From G963667675 sp965197565 (GTDB lineage Bacteria; Chloroflexota; Dehalococcoidia; Lucifugimonadales; UBA3495), in contig CBDANK010000004.1 in NCBI GenBank assembly GCA_965197565.1, positions 1,240,001-1,304,000 of the forward strand: a stretch of 64,000 nt of DNA, in the 5' to 3' direction. Of this stretch, positions 8,920 to 16,981 are shown piece after piece (position 1 is the stretch's first letter; every line of letters begins with the position of its first letter). The notes under the pieces were generated by a model. The model did not search any database. It saw only the letters and a program-made list of their open reading frames with translations, and was not told where the DNA came from. A program made the position numbers and the translations under genes.

Positions 8920-9284
8920 GAAGATTCCCCCTTCGGCTGCGGGATTAAATTCGGCAATACGGAACGTCTAACCAATGGATGTGATACCAGGCCCGCTGAG
9001 GCGGACCATCCTCCATCGCGGTTAGGTCTACCCGGCCATTTTATCGGTTCCAACGCCACCTGTGCAATATCAGCGGGACCTTGCGTGTCGCCCCATAGAG
9101 AAACCCTCCATATAAACTCGGCAACAGTCAGCAACTCTTCCACTGCGCCATCGAGGGTTTCGATTTGACAGGCCACCAGCCCGGACTATAATTAGGCCAT
9201 CATTCAGGCGCGAACGAGACACTGGGGCCGCTTAAGAATTGTATCCACCCTTTGTCGTTTTGGCGGCCGTGAGGACGAATAGAC
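8920..9284. other. Intergenic region without a confident gene
   Basis: The 365 bases between the EF-G-like gene and the Rid gene form a divergent promoter region. A minus-strand frame (8892-9176) overlaps the EF-G start and resembles no family; a plus-strand frame (8899-9168) is equally unconvincing. No repeat or RNA gene is visible. Confidence 0.4.
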
Positions 9285-9671
9285 ATGCCCAAGAAAGAAA
9301 TTATTGGCAGTCCCAATGTAACCGCCGGCCAAGCGCCCCTTTCTCCGGCTACCCGGTTCGGCAACATGGTTTTTGTTCAAGGATGTACCGGCCGCCATCC
9401 AACCAGCGGAGAGCTTGGCAAAGGCATCAAAGAGCAAACGGAGTTCGCCTTGGAACGGATCAAGGCGATCCTTGAAACCGCGGGCGCTTCTTTGGACAAC
9501 GTGCTGACCAATACCTGCTATGTGACCCGCGGGGAAGACCTACAGGGATTCAACGAGACCTATGCCGAGTATTTCCAAACCAACCGTCCGGCGCGCACCA
9601 CTGTCTTGGTCAACCTAGCAACGCCGGAATACCTGGTGGAAATTACTTCCACCGCTTGTATTCCCGACTAG
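9285..9671 (+). CDS. RidA / YjgF / UK114 family protein
   Basis: Rid proteins form cytoplasmic trimers; RidA hydrolyses reactive enamine/imine intermediates released by PLP enzymes. The 128-aa length and the fold are typical: PATRFGNMVFVQGC at the start of the core, then RPARTTVLVNL with the substrate-binding Arg104, and YLVEI with Glu119. This supports a catalytically competent, RidA-type member, though other Rid subfamilies share these residues. A small RAM-domain gene follows 9 bases downstream on the same strand, suggesting co-transcription. Confidence 0.9.
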   Translation: MPKKEIIGSPNVTAGQAPLSPATRFGNMVFVQGCTGRHPTSGELGKGIKEQTEFALERIKAILETAGASLDNVLTNTCYVTRGEDLQGFNETYAEYFQTNRPARTTVLVNLATPEYLVEITSTACIPD

Positions 9672-9680
9672 AGTGTTGTA

Positions 9681-9926
9681 GTGCCGACCAGAGCATTTAT
9701 CTTAATTGAAACCCAAGTGGGAAGAGTGCAGGCGGTGCGGGACGCCCTCCGCTCTATGGAGGGCATTAGGTCGGCTGACGCCGTGACCGGCAACTTCGAC
9801 ATTATCGCTTTAGTCGAGGCGGGCGACATGGCAGCCATGGCGGAGTTGGTGACCAGCAGGATTCAAGGCGTACGCGGGGTAATGCGCACCATTACCTGCG
9901 TGGCGGCAGGTGGGGCTGGAGCCTAA
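9681..9926 (+). CDS. Stand-alone Lrp/AsnC ligand-binding (RAM) domain protein
   Basis: The 81-aa product (GTG start) is only the C-terminal RAM domain of Lrp/AsnC regulators: MPTRAFILIETQVGRVQAV, then SADAVTGNFDIIALVEAGD and a terminal strand GVMRTITCV. There is no DNA-binding helix-turn-helix. In the family, single RAM proteins bind amino acids or modulate partner proteins. Its position directly after a Rid gene hints at an amino-acid-linked role. Its stop overlaps the stop of the convergent downstream gene (CTAA at 9923-9926). Confidence 0.85.
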   Translation: MPTRAFILIETQVGRVQAVRDALRSMEGIRSADAVTGNFDIIALVEAGDMAAMAELVTSRIQGVRGVMRTITCVAAGGAGA

Positions 9927-10234
9927 CCTATTTTCTTGAACACCAGGTGCGAGCGGTTGGTGGTATGGGGCCGGATCTTGTCGGGCCAATCCCCTTTGTC
10001 AGATTCAGCTTTCCAGGCCGCGGTCTGGGGTATCTCCGGCCCGTCGATCTCGTAGAGGGCCGCGTAACGGGCTACACCCTCCACATCGGCTGAGTCCAAC
10101 CGGTAACGGGTGCATCCGTGTACGCCGGGGGCTTTCAAGATGTTGGGCACGTGCTGGGTGTCGTAGATCCGGTTGAACTCGTCTTCCAGTTCGTCTGGTA
10201 TGTCCAACTGCACCAAGTAAACGTAGTCCGCCAT
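9923..10234 (-). CDS. Small dimeric alpha/beta-barrel (EthD-like) protein
   Basis: The 103-aa protein begins MADYVYLVQLDIPDELEDEFN and contains YDTQHVPNILKAPGVHGCTRY, the W/Y-xxxHxP arrangement seen in EthD-like and related ferredoxin-fold dimeric barrels. Members of this superfamily act as small degradative enzymes or ligand binders; no specific reaction can be assigned. It stands alone on the minus strand and shares its last bases with the convergent RAM gene. Confidence 0.7.
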   Translation of the reverse strand: MADYVYLVQLDIPDELEDEFNRIYDTQHVPNILKAPGVHGCTRYRLDSADVEGVARYAALYEIDGPEIPQTAAWKAESDKGDWPDKIRPHTTNRSHLVFKKIG

Positions 10235-10324
10235 CGTTGCGTCTTCTCCTTTTCACTGGCCGCATCTTTCATGCTGTCACCCGGGCTAGGACGATTGCAA
10301 AGTGCCCGCTAAAGACCAAATCCG

Positions 10325-10384
10325 CTCGTGGTGAGCCTGTCGAACCATGAAGGGACGGCCCTTCGACAAGCTCAGGGTGAACGG
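10325..10384. repeat. Imperfect palindromic intergenic repeat
   Basis: GTGAGCCTGTCGAAC and its inverted partner TTCGACAAGCTCAGG form a hairpin typical of small dispersed bacterial palindromes. It sits in the 316-base gap 10235-10550, which otherwise shows no gene. The CTTCGAC..CTCAGG core resembles repeats near 58735 and 61150. Confidence 0.65.
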
Positions 10385-10550
10385 GGGGAGTGGGCAACTC
10401 AACGACTTCGCAATCGTCCTGCGCCCGGGCCGTTCATAGTTGACCGAAACCGTCCAAACAGCTAGAATCGTATCTTCAGCGACCGGCAGCGGGCCGCTCC
10501 TCCAGCGACCCCTCCGCCTCGAGCGGGCCGGCCGCTCCCCTTTTGTCCCG

Positions 10551-11099
10551 TCAATAGCTCAATACCGAAGTAACCCCCTCGGGCAGCTCTACCTCCAACG
10601 CTTGCAAGCAGTGGGCCAGGGTGTGGTAGTAACCGCTTACCAATAGAACGTCGATGATCCCGGCGTCGCCCACCTCGGCCCGCAGAGCCTCGAAGGTAGC
10701 TTCTGATATCCGGTGATGCCGCAGCAATTCCAAAACGAACTGCACTACCCTGGCGTCCTTGGACTCCAAGCCCACCGGAGCACGACGCTGGTCAATCGCC
10801 TCAATCACCTCATCGCTTAATCCCGCTTCCCTCGCTTCCCGTTGGTTGACCGTCCACACGTAGTGGCCGTTGGCTTCTCTCGCTGTGGTCAGGATAACCA
10901 GGGCCTTTACCCGGCGGTCCAGGGGCGTCTCGAATCGGACATAACCGCCAAGCTCGGCCATCTTCCCCACCGCTTGGGGACTGTTCAAGAGCGCCCTGAA
11001 GTTTCCGGCCACCTCTCCACGGCTGCGTTCGATTCCGTCCCAGACTTGCTGGCCGTCGGGGGTCATGGTTTCACGCGTGACATACGGTACCCTGGCCAT
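10551..11099 (-). CDS. Carboxymuconolactone decarboxylase (AhpD-like) family protein
   Basis: The 182-aa all-helical protein contains the CMD domain pattern: LDRRVKALVILTTAREANGHYVW, then HRISEATFEAL and VLLVSGYYHTLAH. AhpD-type peroxidase members carry a CxxC active site after the REAN-like segment; here no cysteine pair is present, so thiol-peroxidase chemistry is unlikely and it belongs to the Cys-less branch, often found beside hydrolases. The neighbouring minus-strand oxidase gene (11230-13515) is upstream, separated by a hairpin terminator, so it is probably not in the same transcript. Confidence 0.85.
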   Translation of the reverse strand: MARVPYVTRETMTPDGQQVWDGIERSRGEVAGNFRALLNSPQAVGKMAELGGYVRFETPLDRRVKALVILTTAREANGHYVWTVNQREAREAGLSDEVIEAIDQRRAPVGLESKDARVVQFVLELLRHHRISEATFEALRAEVGDAGIIDVLLVSGYYHTLAHCLQALEVELPEGVTSVLSY

Positions 11100-11185
11100 A
11101 GCTAACTACCTCCATTGAATGCCAAATGAATGTCAAACCTATTGGAAAAGACTGCGGCTTGCGGCGTCCAACCGGGAAAAGGAAA

Positions 11186-11211
11186 GGCCAGGCCCCTGAT
11201 GAAGCCTGGCC
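11186..11211 (-). terminator. Rho-independent terminator after the molybdopterin oxidase gene
   Basis: On the minus strand GGCCAGGC and GCCTGGCC form an 8-bp stem with a 10-base loop, followed by TTTCCTTTTC. It begins 18 bases beyond the oxidase stop codon. Confidence 0.75.
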
Positions 11212-11229
11212 GGAACAACCTTGTCCGAT

Positions 11230-13515
11230 TTAGTCGGCCGCTTGCTGGACTTGTCCCCCATCCTCCTTCCAGAGAGCTTCTAGCACCGCTCCCGGCGACA
11301 TGGGCAGGTCCTGCATCCGCACATTGGCGGCGCGGGCAATGGCGTTGGCAATGGCCGCCATAGGAGGTACGATGGGCACCTCGCCCACGCCTCTCACCCC
11401 ATAGGGATGGCCTGGGTTGGCCACTTCCACAATCACGGTGTTGATCATCGGCAGGTCCAAGCTGGTGGGAATACGGTAGTCCAAGAACGAGGAATTCTGC
11501 ATCCGGCCTTCAACGTCGAAGTAGTACTCCTCGTTCAAGGCCCAACCGATGCCTTGGACCACGCCGCCTTGCATTTGGCCCTCGACATAGCTGGGATGGA
11601 TGGCCTTTCCGGCATCCTGGACCACGGTGAAGTCCAAGATAGTAACCTTCCCGGTCTCCGGGTCCACCTCGACGTCCGCTATCTGGGTGCTGAAGGCGCC
11701 CCCAGCGGTCCTGGGATCAACGCTGACCTGGCTCGAAATGGGGCCGCCGGAGTCGTTCAATTGGCCCGCCAGTTCCTTGAAGGTCATTCTCAGGTCAGGG
11801 TCGGACTTGTGCTGGAACACGCCGTCCACCAAGTCTACGTCCCCGGCAGACACATCCCAAATGCCGGCGGCCCGCTCGATCATCAGCCTCTTGATATCCT
11901 GGGCGCAATCATAAGCGGCTATGCCAGTGGCGAAGGCGGTGCGGCTTCCTCCGGTTAGCATGGTATAGCCTACCGACTCGGTGTCACCCACACTGGGATG
12001 AACGTCTTCGGCAGGGATGCCCAGCACCTCGGCAGCATGCATTGCGATGACGACCCGGGTGCCGCCGATGTCGGTAGAGCCTTCCACCAAGCTAATGGTG
12101 CCGTCGCTGTTTACGCCGATGGAGCAACTGGAATGCATTCCAATATTGAACCAGAACCCGGAGGCTACTCCCCGGCCCCGCCAAGGCCCTTCCAAAGGCG
12201 CCTTGTATTGGCCGGAATCCTTGGCCGCTTCCAAAACATCGGTGTTTCCAATAATGGGAAACACCGGACCGTCCACCCGCCGGGTGCCTTCCTTGGAGGC
12301 GTTAAGCAGCCGGAATTCGATTGGGTCCATCCCTAACTTCTGGCAGATCTCGTCCACCACTTGTTCGCCGGCGAAGGCGGCGTTGGGAGCGCCGGGCGCC
12401 CGGTAGGCGGCGGTCTTCGGTTTGTTGACCACCACGTCATAACCTTCGGCCCGCATGTTCTCAATATCATAGGGGGAGAAGATACACTGGGCCCCAGCCG
12501 TCACCGGCGACCCTGGGAACGCACCCGCCTCGAAGTATAGATTGGCCTCGGCGGCGGTGATTTTACCGGCGTTGGTGGCTCCGACTCTCACTTTCATATA
12601 GGACCCCGAGGTCGGGCCGGTGCTCTCAAAGACGTCGGCGCGACTCATGAGAATTTTTACCGGCTGGGCCGTCTTACGGGAGAGCAAAGCGGCCACGGGC
12701 TCCAAGTAGATATTGATTTTCCCCCCAAATCCCCCGCCGATCTCCATGGGCACCACCTTGATCCTGGAAACCGGCAAGTCCAAGACTGTCGCAAGTGCGT
12801 CCCGGGCACTAAAAGCGCCTTGGGTGCTGGTCCAGACCGTTACCTGGCCGTCGGAGTTCCACAGGGCTGCGCCGTTTTGGGGCTCGATATAGCCCTGGTG
12901 TACCGTAGCGTTGGTGAATTCCCGCTCCACCACAACATCGGCTTCCGCGAATCCCTTTTCCACGTCGCCCTGTTCGTAGCGGAAGTGGTTGGCGACATTG
13001 CTATGCTTGTCGGTCCGTTCTCCCAGTTCGGTCAAAGTCAATTCATCGTGCAGCAACGGCGCGTTATCTTTCATCGCATCCCGCACGTCCATCACCGGAG
13101 GCAGGACCTCGTATTGCACGTCGATTAGGTGCAGGGCCGTCTCTGCTACGTGGGGGCTGACCGCCGCTACAGCAGCTACCGGATGGCCCTTGTATAACAC
13201 CTTTTCCCGGGCCATCACGTTGTCGCTGGCGAAGCGGGCGGCGCGGCTGGGGTCCTGCATCTGGGCCACCGGCATGTCCTGTCCGGTGATTACGGCCCTA
13301 ACGCCGGGGTACTCCAAGGCTTTGCTTGCATCGATGGACTTAATGCGGGCATGGGCGTGGGGACTGCGCAGCACCTTACCGTGGAGGGCCCCCACCGCTT
13401 CGAAGTCCCCGCCGTATTTAGCCCGGCCAGTAACTTTGTCGGTGCCATCGTGTCGGATCGGCCGAGTGCCTACTACTTTGTATTCAGTGTTGGAAAGGAC
13501 GATGTTCGACGCCAT
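11230..13515 (-). CDS. Xanthine dehydrogenase/aldehyde oxidase family, molybdopterin-binding subunit
   Basis: The 761-aa protein is a large (molybdenum) subunit of the xanthine oxidase family, which hydroxylates aldehydes, purines or aromatic carboxylates in complex with FeS and FAD subunits. It shows GTDKVTGRAKYGGDF near the N-terminus, the Mo-cofactor loop GGGFGGKINIYLEP, the RAPGAPNAAFAGEQ segment and the catalytic Glu in GVGEVPIVPPMAAIANA near the C-terminus. A longer frame opens at 13776, but GAGGTG six bases before ATG 13515 and the family-like MASNIVLSNTEYKVVG start favour 13515. No FeS or FAD subunit gene is adjacent, which is unusual. Confidence 0.9.
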   Translation of the reverse strand: MASNIVLSNTEYKVVGTRPIRHDGTDKVTGRAKYGGDFEAVGALHGKVLRSPHAHARIKSIDASKALEYPGVRAVITGQDMPVAQMQDPSRAARFASDNVMAREKVLYKGHPVAAVAAVSPHVAETALHLIDVQYEVLPPVMDVRDAMKDNAPLLHDELTLTELGERTDKHSNVANHFRYEQGDVEKGFAEADVVVEREFTNATVHQGYIEPQNGAALWNSDGQVTVWTSTQGAFSARDALATVLDLPVSRIKVVPMEIGGGFGGKINIYLEPVAALLSRKTAQPVKILMSRADVFESTGPTSGSYMKVRVGATNAGKITAAEANLYFEAGAFPGSPVTAGAQCIFSPYDIENMRAEGYDVVVNKPKTAAYRAPGAPNAAFAGEQVVDEICQKLGMDPIEFRLLNASKEGTRRVDGPVFPIIGNTDVLEAAKDSGQYKAPLEGPWRGRGVASGFWFNIGMHSSCSIGVNSDGTISLVEGSTDIGGTRVVIAMHAAEVLGIPAEDVHPSVGDTESVGYTMLTGGSRTAFATGIAAYDCAQDIKRLMIERAAGIWDVSAGDVDLVDGVFQHKSDPDLRMTFKELAGQLNDSGGPISSQVSVDPRTAGGAFSTQIADVEVDPETGKVTILDFTVVQDAGKAIHPSYVEGQMQGGVVQGIGWALNEEYYFDVEGRMQNSSFLDYRIPTSLDLPMINTVIVEVANPGHPYGVRGVGEVPIVPPMAAIANAIARAANVRMQDLPMSPGAVLEALWKEDGGQVQQAAD

Positions 13516-13611
13516 ATATAACACCTCATTTTCGATGTTGGTCTCGGTCAAGACTGATTGGATTGTACCACATCGCCCGCCTTTGCCAAGGGCTTCCACG
13601 ATAATACCCAA

Positions 13612-13667
13612 GGCCTTTCGGTTTTCCTCGACTGCCCAGATGGTGAATCCTTGAAAACCGAAAGGCC
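13612..13667. repeat. Perfect 15-bp inverted repeat upstream of the oxidase gene
   Basis: GGCCTTTCGGTTTTC at 13612-13626 is exactly complementary to 13653-13667, with a 26-base spacer. It lies about 100 bases upstream of the oxidase start within the 323-base gap 13516-13838, which otherwise holds no gene. It could be a regulator site, a transcript hairpin or a small mobile palindrome. Confidence 0.65.
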
Positions 13668-13838
13668 CTGCTTTTCCCCCTATGATATGATGGCTTGTAA
13701 TAGCGTGTAATTGTGCTCGTCGTTGGTGAGCCAGGCAGGCCACGCCGGCCCTTCTAGGATGCAATACTCCGCTCATGTCTACGGTTTGTAGTTTGCTGGC
13801 AACGTGATTATGGGAAACCTCTAATAGGAGATGGGAGA

Positions 13839-14051
13839 ATGGCAGCTACAGGGACCTTCAAATGCGCCAAGTGCGCTAACGGGGAGTACGAGACCAGTGA
13901 GTTCCGGGCCACGGGAGGCTTTCTGGCAAAGATTTTCGATGTCCAAAGCCGCAAGTTTACGACAGTAACTTGCACCCGGTGCAGCTATACCGAGATTTAC
14001 AAAGCCGACAGCAGCACCCTGGGCAATATATTTGACTTCTTCACCGGATGA
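13839..14051 (+). CDS. Small zinc-ribbon protein
   Basis: The 70-aa protein carries two Cys pairs, CAKC near residue 9 and CTRC near residue 46, forming a zinc ribbon of the zinc_ribbon_13 / nucleic-acid-binding type (GGFLAKIFDVQSRKF between them is characteristic). Such proteins occur widely in Chloroflexi and Firmicutes, with unknown partners. TAGGAGATGGGAGA precedes the ATG and gives a strong ribosome site. The degraded IS element begins about 20 bases after its stop. Confidence 0.85.
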   Translation: MAATGTFKCAKCANGEYETSEFRATGGFLAKIFDVQSRKFTTVTCTRCSYTEIYKADSSTLGNIFDFFTG

Positions 14052-14073
14052 GCCGGGCAATTTTCAGGACCTA

Positions 14074-15164
14074 GGGAACCTCTGAATAAATGGGGTGGAA
14101 TATGGGATACTGAGGAAAAAGCGTCTGACCTAACCGCCATGCTTGAGCAACCCAGCTTCTCAGACCTGGACTTTCAGCATAAGCGTCGCAGGACCCGTCG
14201 AGAAGAGTTCCTGGATCGGTTGGGAGCCCTGGTTCCCTGGGAGCGTCTGGAAGGGGTGATTCGGCCCCACTACCCCAAGGCGGGCCAGGGTCGGCGTCCC
14301 TACTCCCTATCGGTGATGCTGCGGGTTCACGTGGTGCAGGTGTGCCACAACCTGAGCGACCCAGCTATGGAAGACTGCTGTACGACTCCCGGTCGGTGCA
14401 GCAATTCGTGGGGCTGAGGTTATCGGAACCCATACCGGACGAGAGTACCATATTGCACTTCCGCCACCTGTTGGAGAAGCATCAGTTGGGCCAGGGGTTG
14501 TTTGAAGAGATCAAAGCCTGCCTAGAGGAACAGGGGATGGCGCTGAAGGAAGGCACCATCGTGGACGCCACTATCATCCAGGCGCCATCGTCCACCAAGA
14601 ATCGGAAGGGGAAACGAGACCCGGAGATGCGCCAGACGCGGAAGGGGAAACAGTACTACTTCGGGATGAAGGCACACATCGGAGTGGACGCGGAGACGGG
14701 AATGGTGCATAGCCTGGTAACCACTGGAGCCAATGTGCATGACGTAACCCAGGCGGGGGAACTGCTTCATGGGAAGGAACGGCGAGTGTGGGGAGATGCG
14801 GGCTACACGGGAGTGGGGAAACGGGAGGAGAACAGGGGGTTGGAGGTGGAATGGCTGGTGGCGCTGGAACCCGGGAAGCGGAGGCTGCTGGAGCGGGGGG
14901 GCTTGGAGGAGTGGTGGGAAAGGACCAAGGCATCGGTGCGGGCCAAGGTGGAACACCCTTTTCTCGACGTGAAGCGAATATTCGGCTATGACAAGGTCCG
15001 GTACCGGGGCTTGGCCAAGAACCACGAAAGGCTGGCGGTGCTGCTGGGCCTGTCCAACCTGATGCGGAAGAGAAAGTTGCTGCTGGCAACTGACTTGGAA
15101 GTTGAGCCTCCTTCACACCCTGCCATTCCCCAAATTTCCAGGCAACGTTGTTCAGAGGAAGTTC
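14074..15164 (+). mobile_element. Degraded IS5-type insertion sequence
   Basis: A transposase frame is bounded by inverted ends: CCTCTGAATAA at 14079-14089 and its complement form CCTCTGAACAA read inward from 15158. Outward the ends continue as GGGAA and GAACTT, so the termini have diverged and the exact borders are approximate. CTAG, a common IS5-subgroup target, precedes the left end, but no matching duplication is visible on the right. Confidence 0.7.
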
Positions 15165-15220
15165 AATTAACGGAGTCCTCGTCTTCAATGGTTTCACCGC
15201 CTTGTGCCCATCATCAATAA
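14139..15220 (+). pseudogene. IS5-family DDE transposase, frameshifted
   Basis: The N-terminal part (14139-14417, MLEQPSFSDLDFQHKRRRTR) and the C-terminal part (frame of 14342-15220) are two pieces of one IS5-family transposase. In the intact family, NLSDPAMED continues directly into LYDSRSVQQFVGL; here the frame switches by one base near 14376-14380, as though a base were lost between GAAGAC and CTGTACGAC. The DDE parts are visible: DATIIQAPSS, WGDAGYTGV and the C-terminal RAKVEHPFLDVKRIFGYDKVRYRGL. No slippery heptamer is present, so programmed frameshifting is unlikely. The second frame also runs through the right inverted end, so the original stop appears lost. Confidence 0.85.
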
Positions 15221-15280
15221 ACCCGACGACGCCCGAAATGTACTGTCCGTAACGGCTTTATCCGGGACAGTGAAGCAACC

Positions 15281-15415
15281 ATGAGAAGAACGTTCGTTGA
15301 AGTCACAATTAACGGACCGAAAGTAAGCAAAAATTACAGTTTTCTGGTAAACACGGGCGCTAACTTGACGGGTTTGCCGGTTGAGGAAATCGAGGAGTTG
15401 GGATCGACCCCATGA
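15281..15415 (+). pseudogene. Truncated clan AA (retropepsin-like) aspartic protease remnant
   Basis: The 44-residue frame MRRTFVEVTINGPKVSKNY.. contains FLVNTGANLTGLPVEEIEELG, which aligns with FLVDTGAIDCLVPRQHLESIG of the intact protease at 61315. The catalytic DTGA is NTGA here, and the frame stops right after the first domain strand, so the product cannot be active. Its TGA overlaps the ATG of the next gene (CATGA at 15411-15415), so it may now serve only as a translated leader for the amidohydrolase. Confidence 0.65.
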
Positions 15416-16788
15416 CCACCGTCATCAAGAACGCCACTATCGTCACTGGAAGCCTAGGCGGAACGATACTTTACGGGGCCGCCATCGCCGTCGAGGCTAA
15501 CAAGATCGCGGCGGTTGGACCCACCACTGAAGTGTTAGCCGGGCACCCGGATGCGGAACAGGTGGAAGGCGCAGGCAAAGCCGTATTTCCCGGACTGGTC
15601 AATTGTCACACCCACCTTCTGGCCACGACGGATAGGGGAATCCTGGAAGACTTCGGATTCCCCACTACATTACGCTTCCCTGTAGCGGCTCGCTCTTTGT
15701 TGACCCAGGAAGAGCAGCAGGTCATGGCAGTGCTAGGCGCGCTGGAGGCCATCCGCAGCGGGACCACTTGCTTGTTGGAAATATCCACCGGGGTGCAAGG
15801 ATACGCCCAAAGCTTGGAACAGACCGGGCTGCGCTTGGTGCTGGCAGACAACATCAACGACGTGGACGAAGCCAAGACGCGGGACGGCCTGTTCGAGTTT
15901 TCGCCGGCTCGGCTGGACCAGGGACTGCAGCGCAGCGCCGATTTGATCGACACCTGGCATGGCAAGGGCGAAGGACGAGTCTCCTGCTTCATGGCCCCTC
16001 ACGCCCCCGAGACCTGCTCTCCGGAACTGCTGCGACGTTGCCGGGAGATGGCCGAATCCTACGGAGTAGGCTATACCATCCATCTCTCTCAAAGCCCCAA
16101 CGAGATTGAGGCGGTGATGCGCGTCCGGGGTGTGGCACCCACCCAATACTTGTTCGTCAACGACTTCCTGGGGCCCAAATTTGTAGCAGCCCACTGTCGT
16201 TATGTAAACCCATCCGAGATTGCCCTGCTGGGCCGGGCCGGCGCCGGCATCTCCAACAACCCAGCCATCGCCGCCCGCCGGGGCGCCTCCGCACCGGTCA
16301 AGGAGCTTCAAGCCGCCGGGTGCGGCATCGGGATGGGGTCCGACAACATGGCCGAGGACATGGTCGAGGTCATGCGGGCGGGCCTGTTCTTGGAACGGGT
16401 GCGCCGCAACGATCAGATGGCGCCGGAGCCGGAGGAAGTGCTCGGCTGGGCCACCCGCGGCGGGTCACGGATTCTTGGAATGGACCAGGAGATCGGTACG
16501 CTGGAGGTGGGCAAAAAGGCCGACCTCTTCCTGGTAGACATGATGAAGCCGCACTTGGTGCCTACGCTGCGGATCATCTCCGGGTTTGTACACAACGGCC
16601 AGCCCTCAGACATCACGTCGGTGATGATCGACGGGCGCTGGGTTATGAGGGACGGCAAAGTTTTGACCATTGACGAAACCGACATCGTTGGGCGCGCCGA
16701 GCGGATCGGCCATTCCGCATGGCGGCGGCTGCTGAGCCAATTCCCAAACGTGCCGTTCCCTATTTCGCTGCCGCCGGACTCCTGCTAA
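15412..16788 (+). CDS. Amidohydrolase of the cytosine-deaminase / TrzN-AtzA-MtaD type
   Basis: The 458-aa enzyme belongs to the metal-dependent aminohydrolase branch that deaminates or dechlorinates purine- or triazine-like rings (S-adenosylhomocysteine/methylthioadenosine deaminase, atrazine chlorohydrolase). Metal ligands are visible: HTH at 66-68 (NCHTHL), a His in MAPHAPETCSPELL, a His in VAAHCRYV and the Asp in GMGSDNMAEDM. LEVGKKADLFLVD near the C-terminus is the usual beta-sandwich strand. The substrate cannot be named. It precedes a luciferase-like flavin enzyme and the GrdE/GrdB-like genes on the same strand, about 190 bases upstream of the former. Confidence 0.88.
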   Translation: MTTVIKNATIVTGSLGGTILYGAAIAVEANKIAAVGPTTEVLAGHPDAEQVEGAGKAVFPGLVNCHTHLLATTDRGILEDFGFPTTLRFPVAARSLLTQEEQQVMAVLGALEAIRSGTTCLLEISTGVQGYAQSLEQTGLRLVLADNINDVDEAKTRDGLFEFSPARLDQGLQRSADLIDTWHGKGEGRVSCFMAPHAPETCSPELLRRCREMAESYGVGYTIHLSQSPNEIEAVMRVRGVAPTQYLFVNDFLGPKFVAAHCRYVNPSEIALLGRAGAGISNNPAIAARRGASAPVKELQAAGCGIGMGSDNMAEDMVEVMRAGLFLERVRRNDQMAPEPEEVLGWATRGGSRILGMDQEIGTLEVGKKADLFLVDMMKPHLVPTLRIISGFVHNGQPSDITSVMIDGRWVMRDGKVLTIDETDIVGRAERIGHSAWRRLLSQFPNVPFPISLPPDSC

Positions 16789-16981
16789 GATCGTCGCTTG
16801 GTCCAATTCCTCTCCGTTGGCCCAGTTCTTAGCGCGGCCGCCATTGATCGACGGGTTGTCCAAGAAAAGGGGGTGAAGCCAAACACAGCCGCCATTGTCT
16901 CCATCTCGTGCGGCGCGTTATGTTAAACTTGCCCAGATTCAGACACCTAACGCTCTATCTGCACTATCTAAGGAGAGAGTG

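Noticed and set aside
13516..13776. 87-residue N-terminal extension of the molybdopterin oxidase
   Set aside because: It contains the inverted repeat, lacks family similarity, and a good ribosome site precedes ATG 13515.
13812..13828. GGGAAACCTCTAATAGG as an extra IS end
   Set aside because: It resembles the IS left end but differs at several bases and overlaps the ribosome site of the zinc-ribbon gene.
14342..14420. Programmed -1 frameshift in the transposase
   Set aside because: No slippery heptamer or following pseudoknot is visible, and IS5-family transposases are normally one frame; a lost base is simpler.
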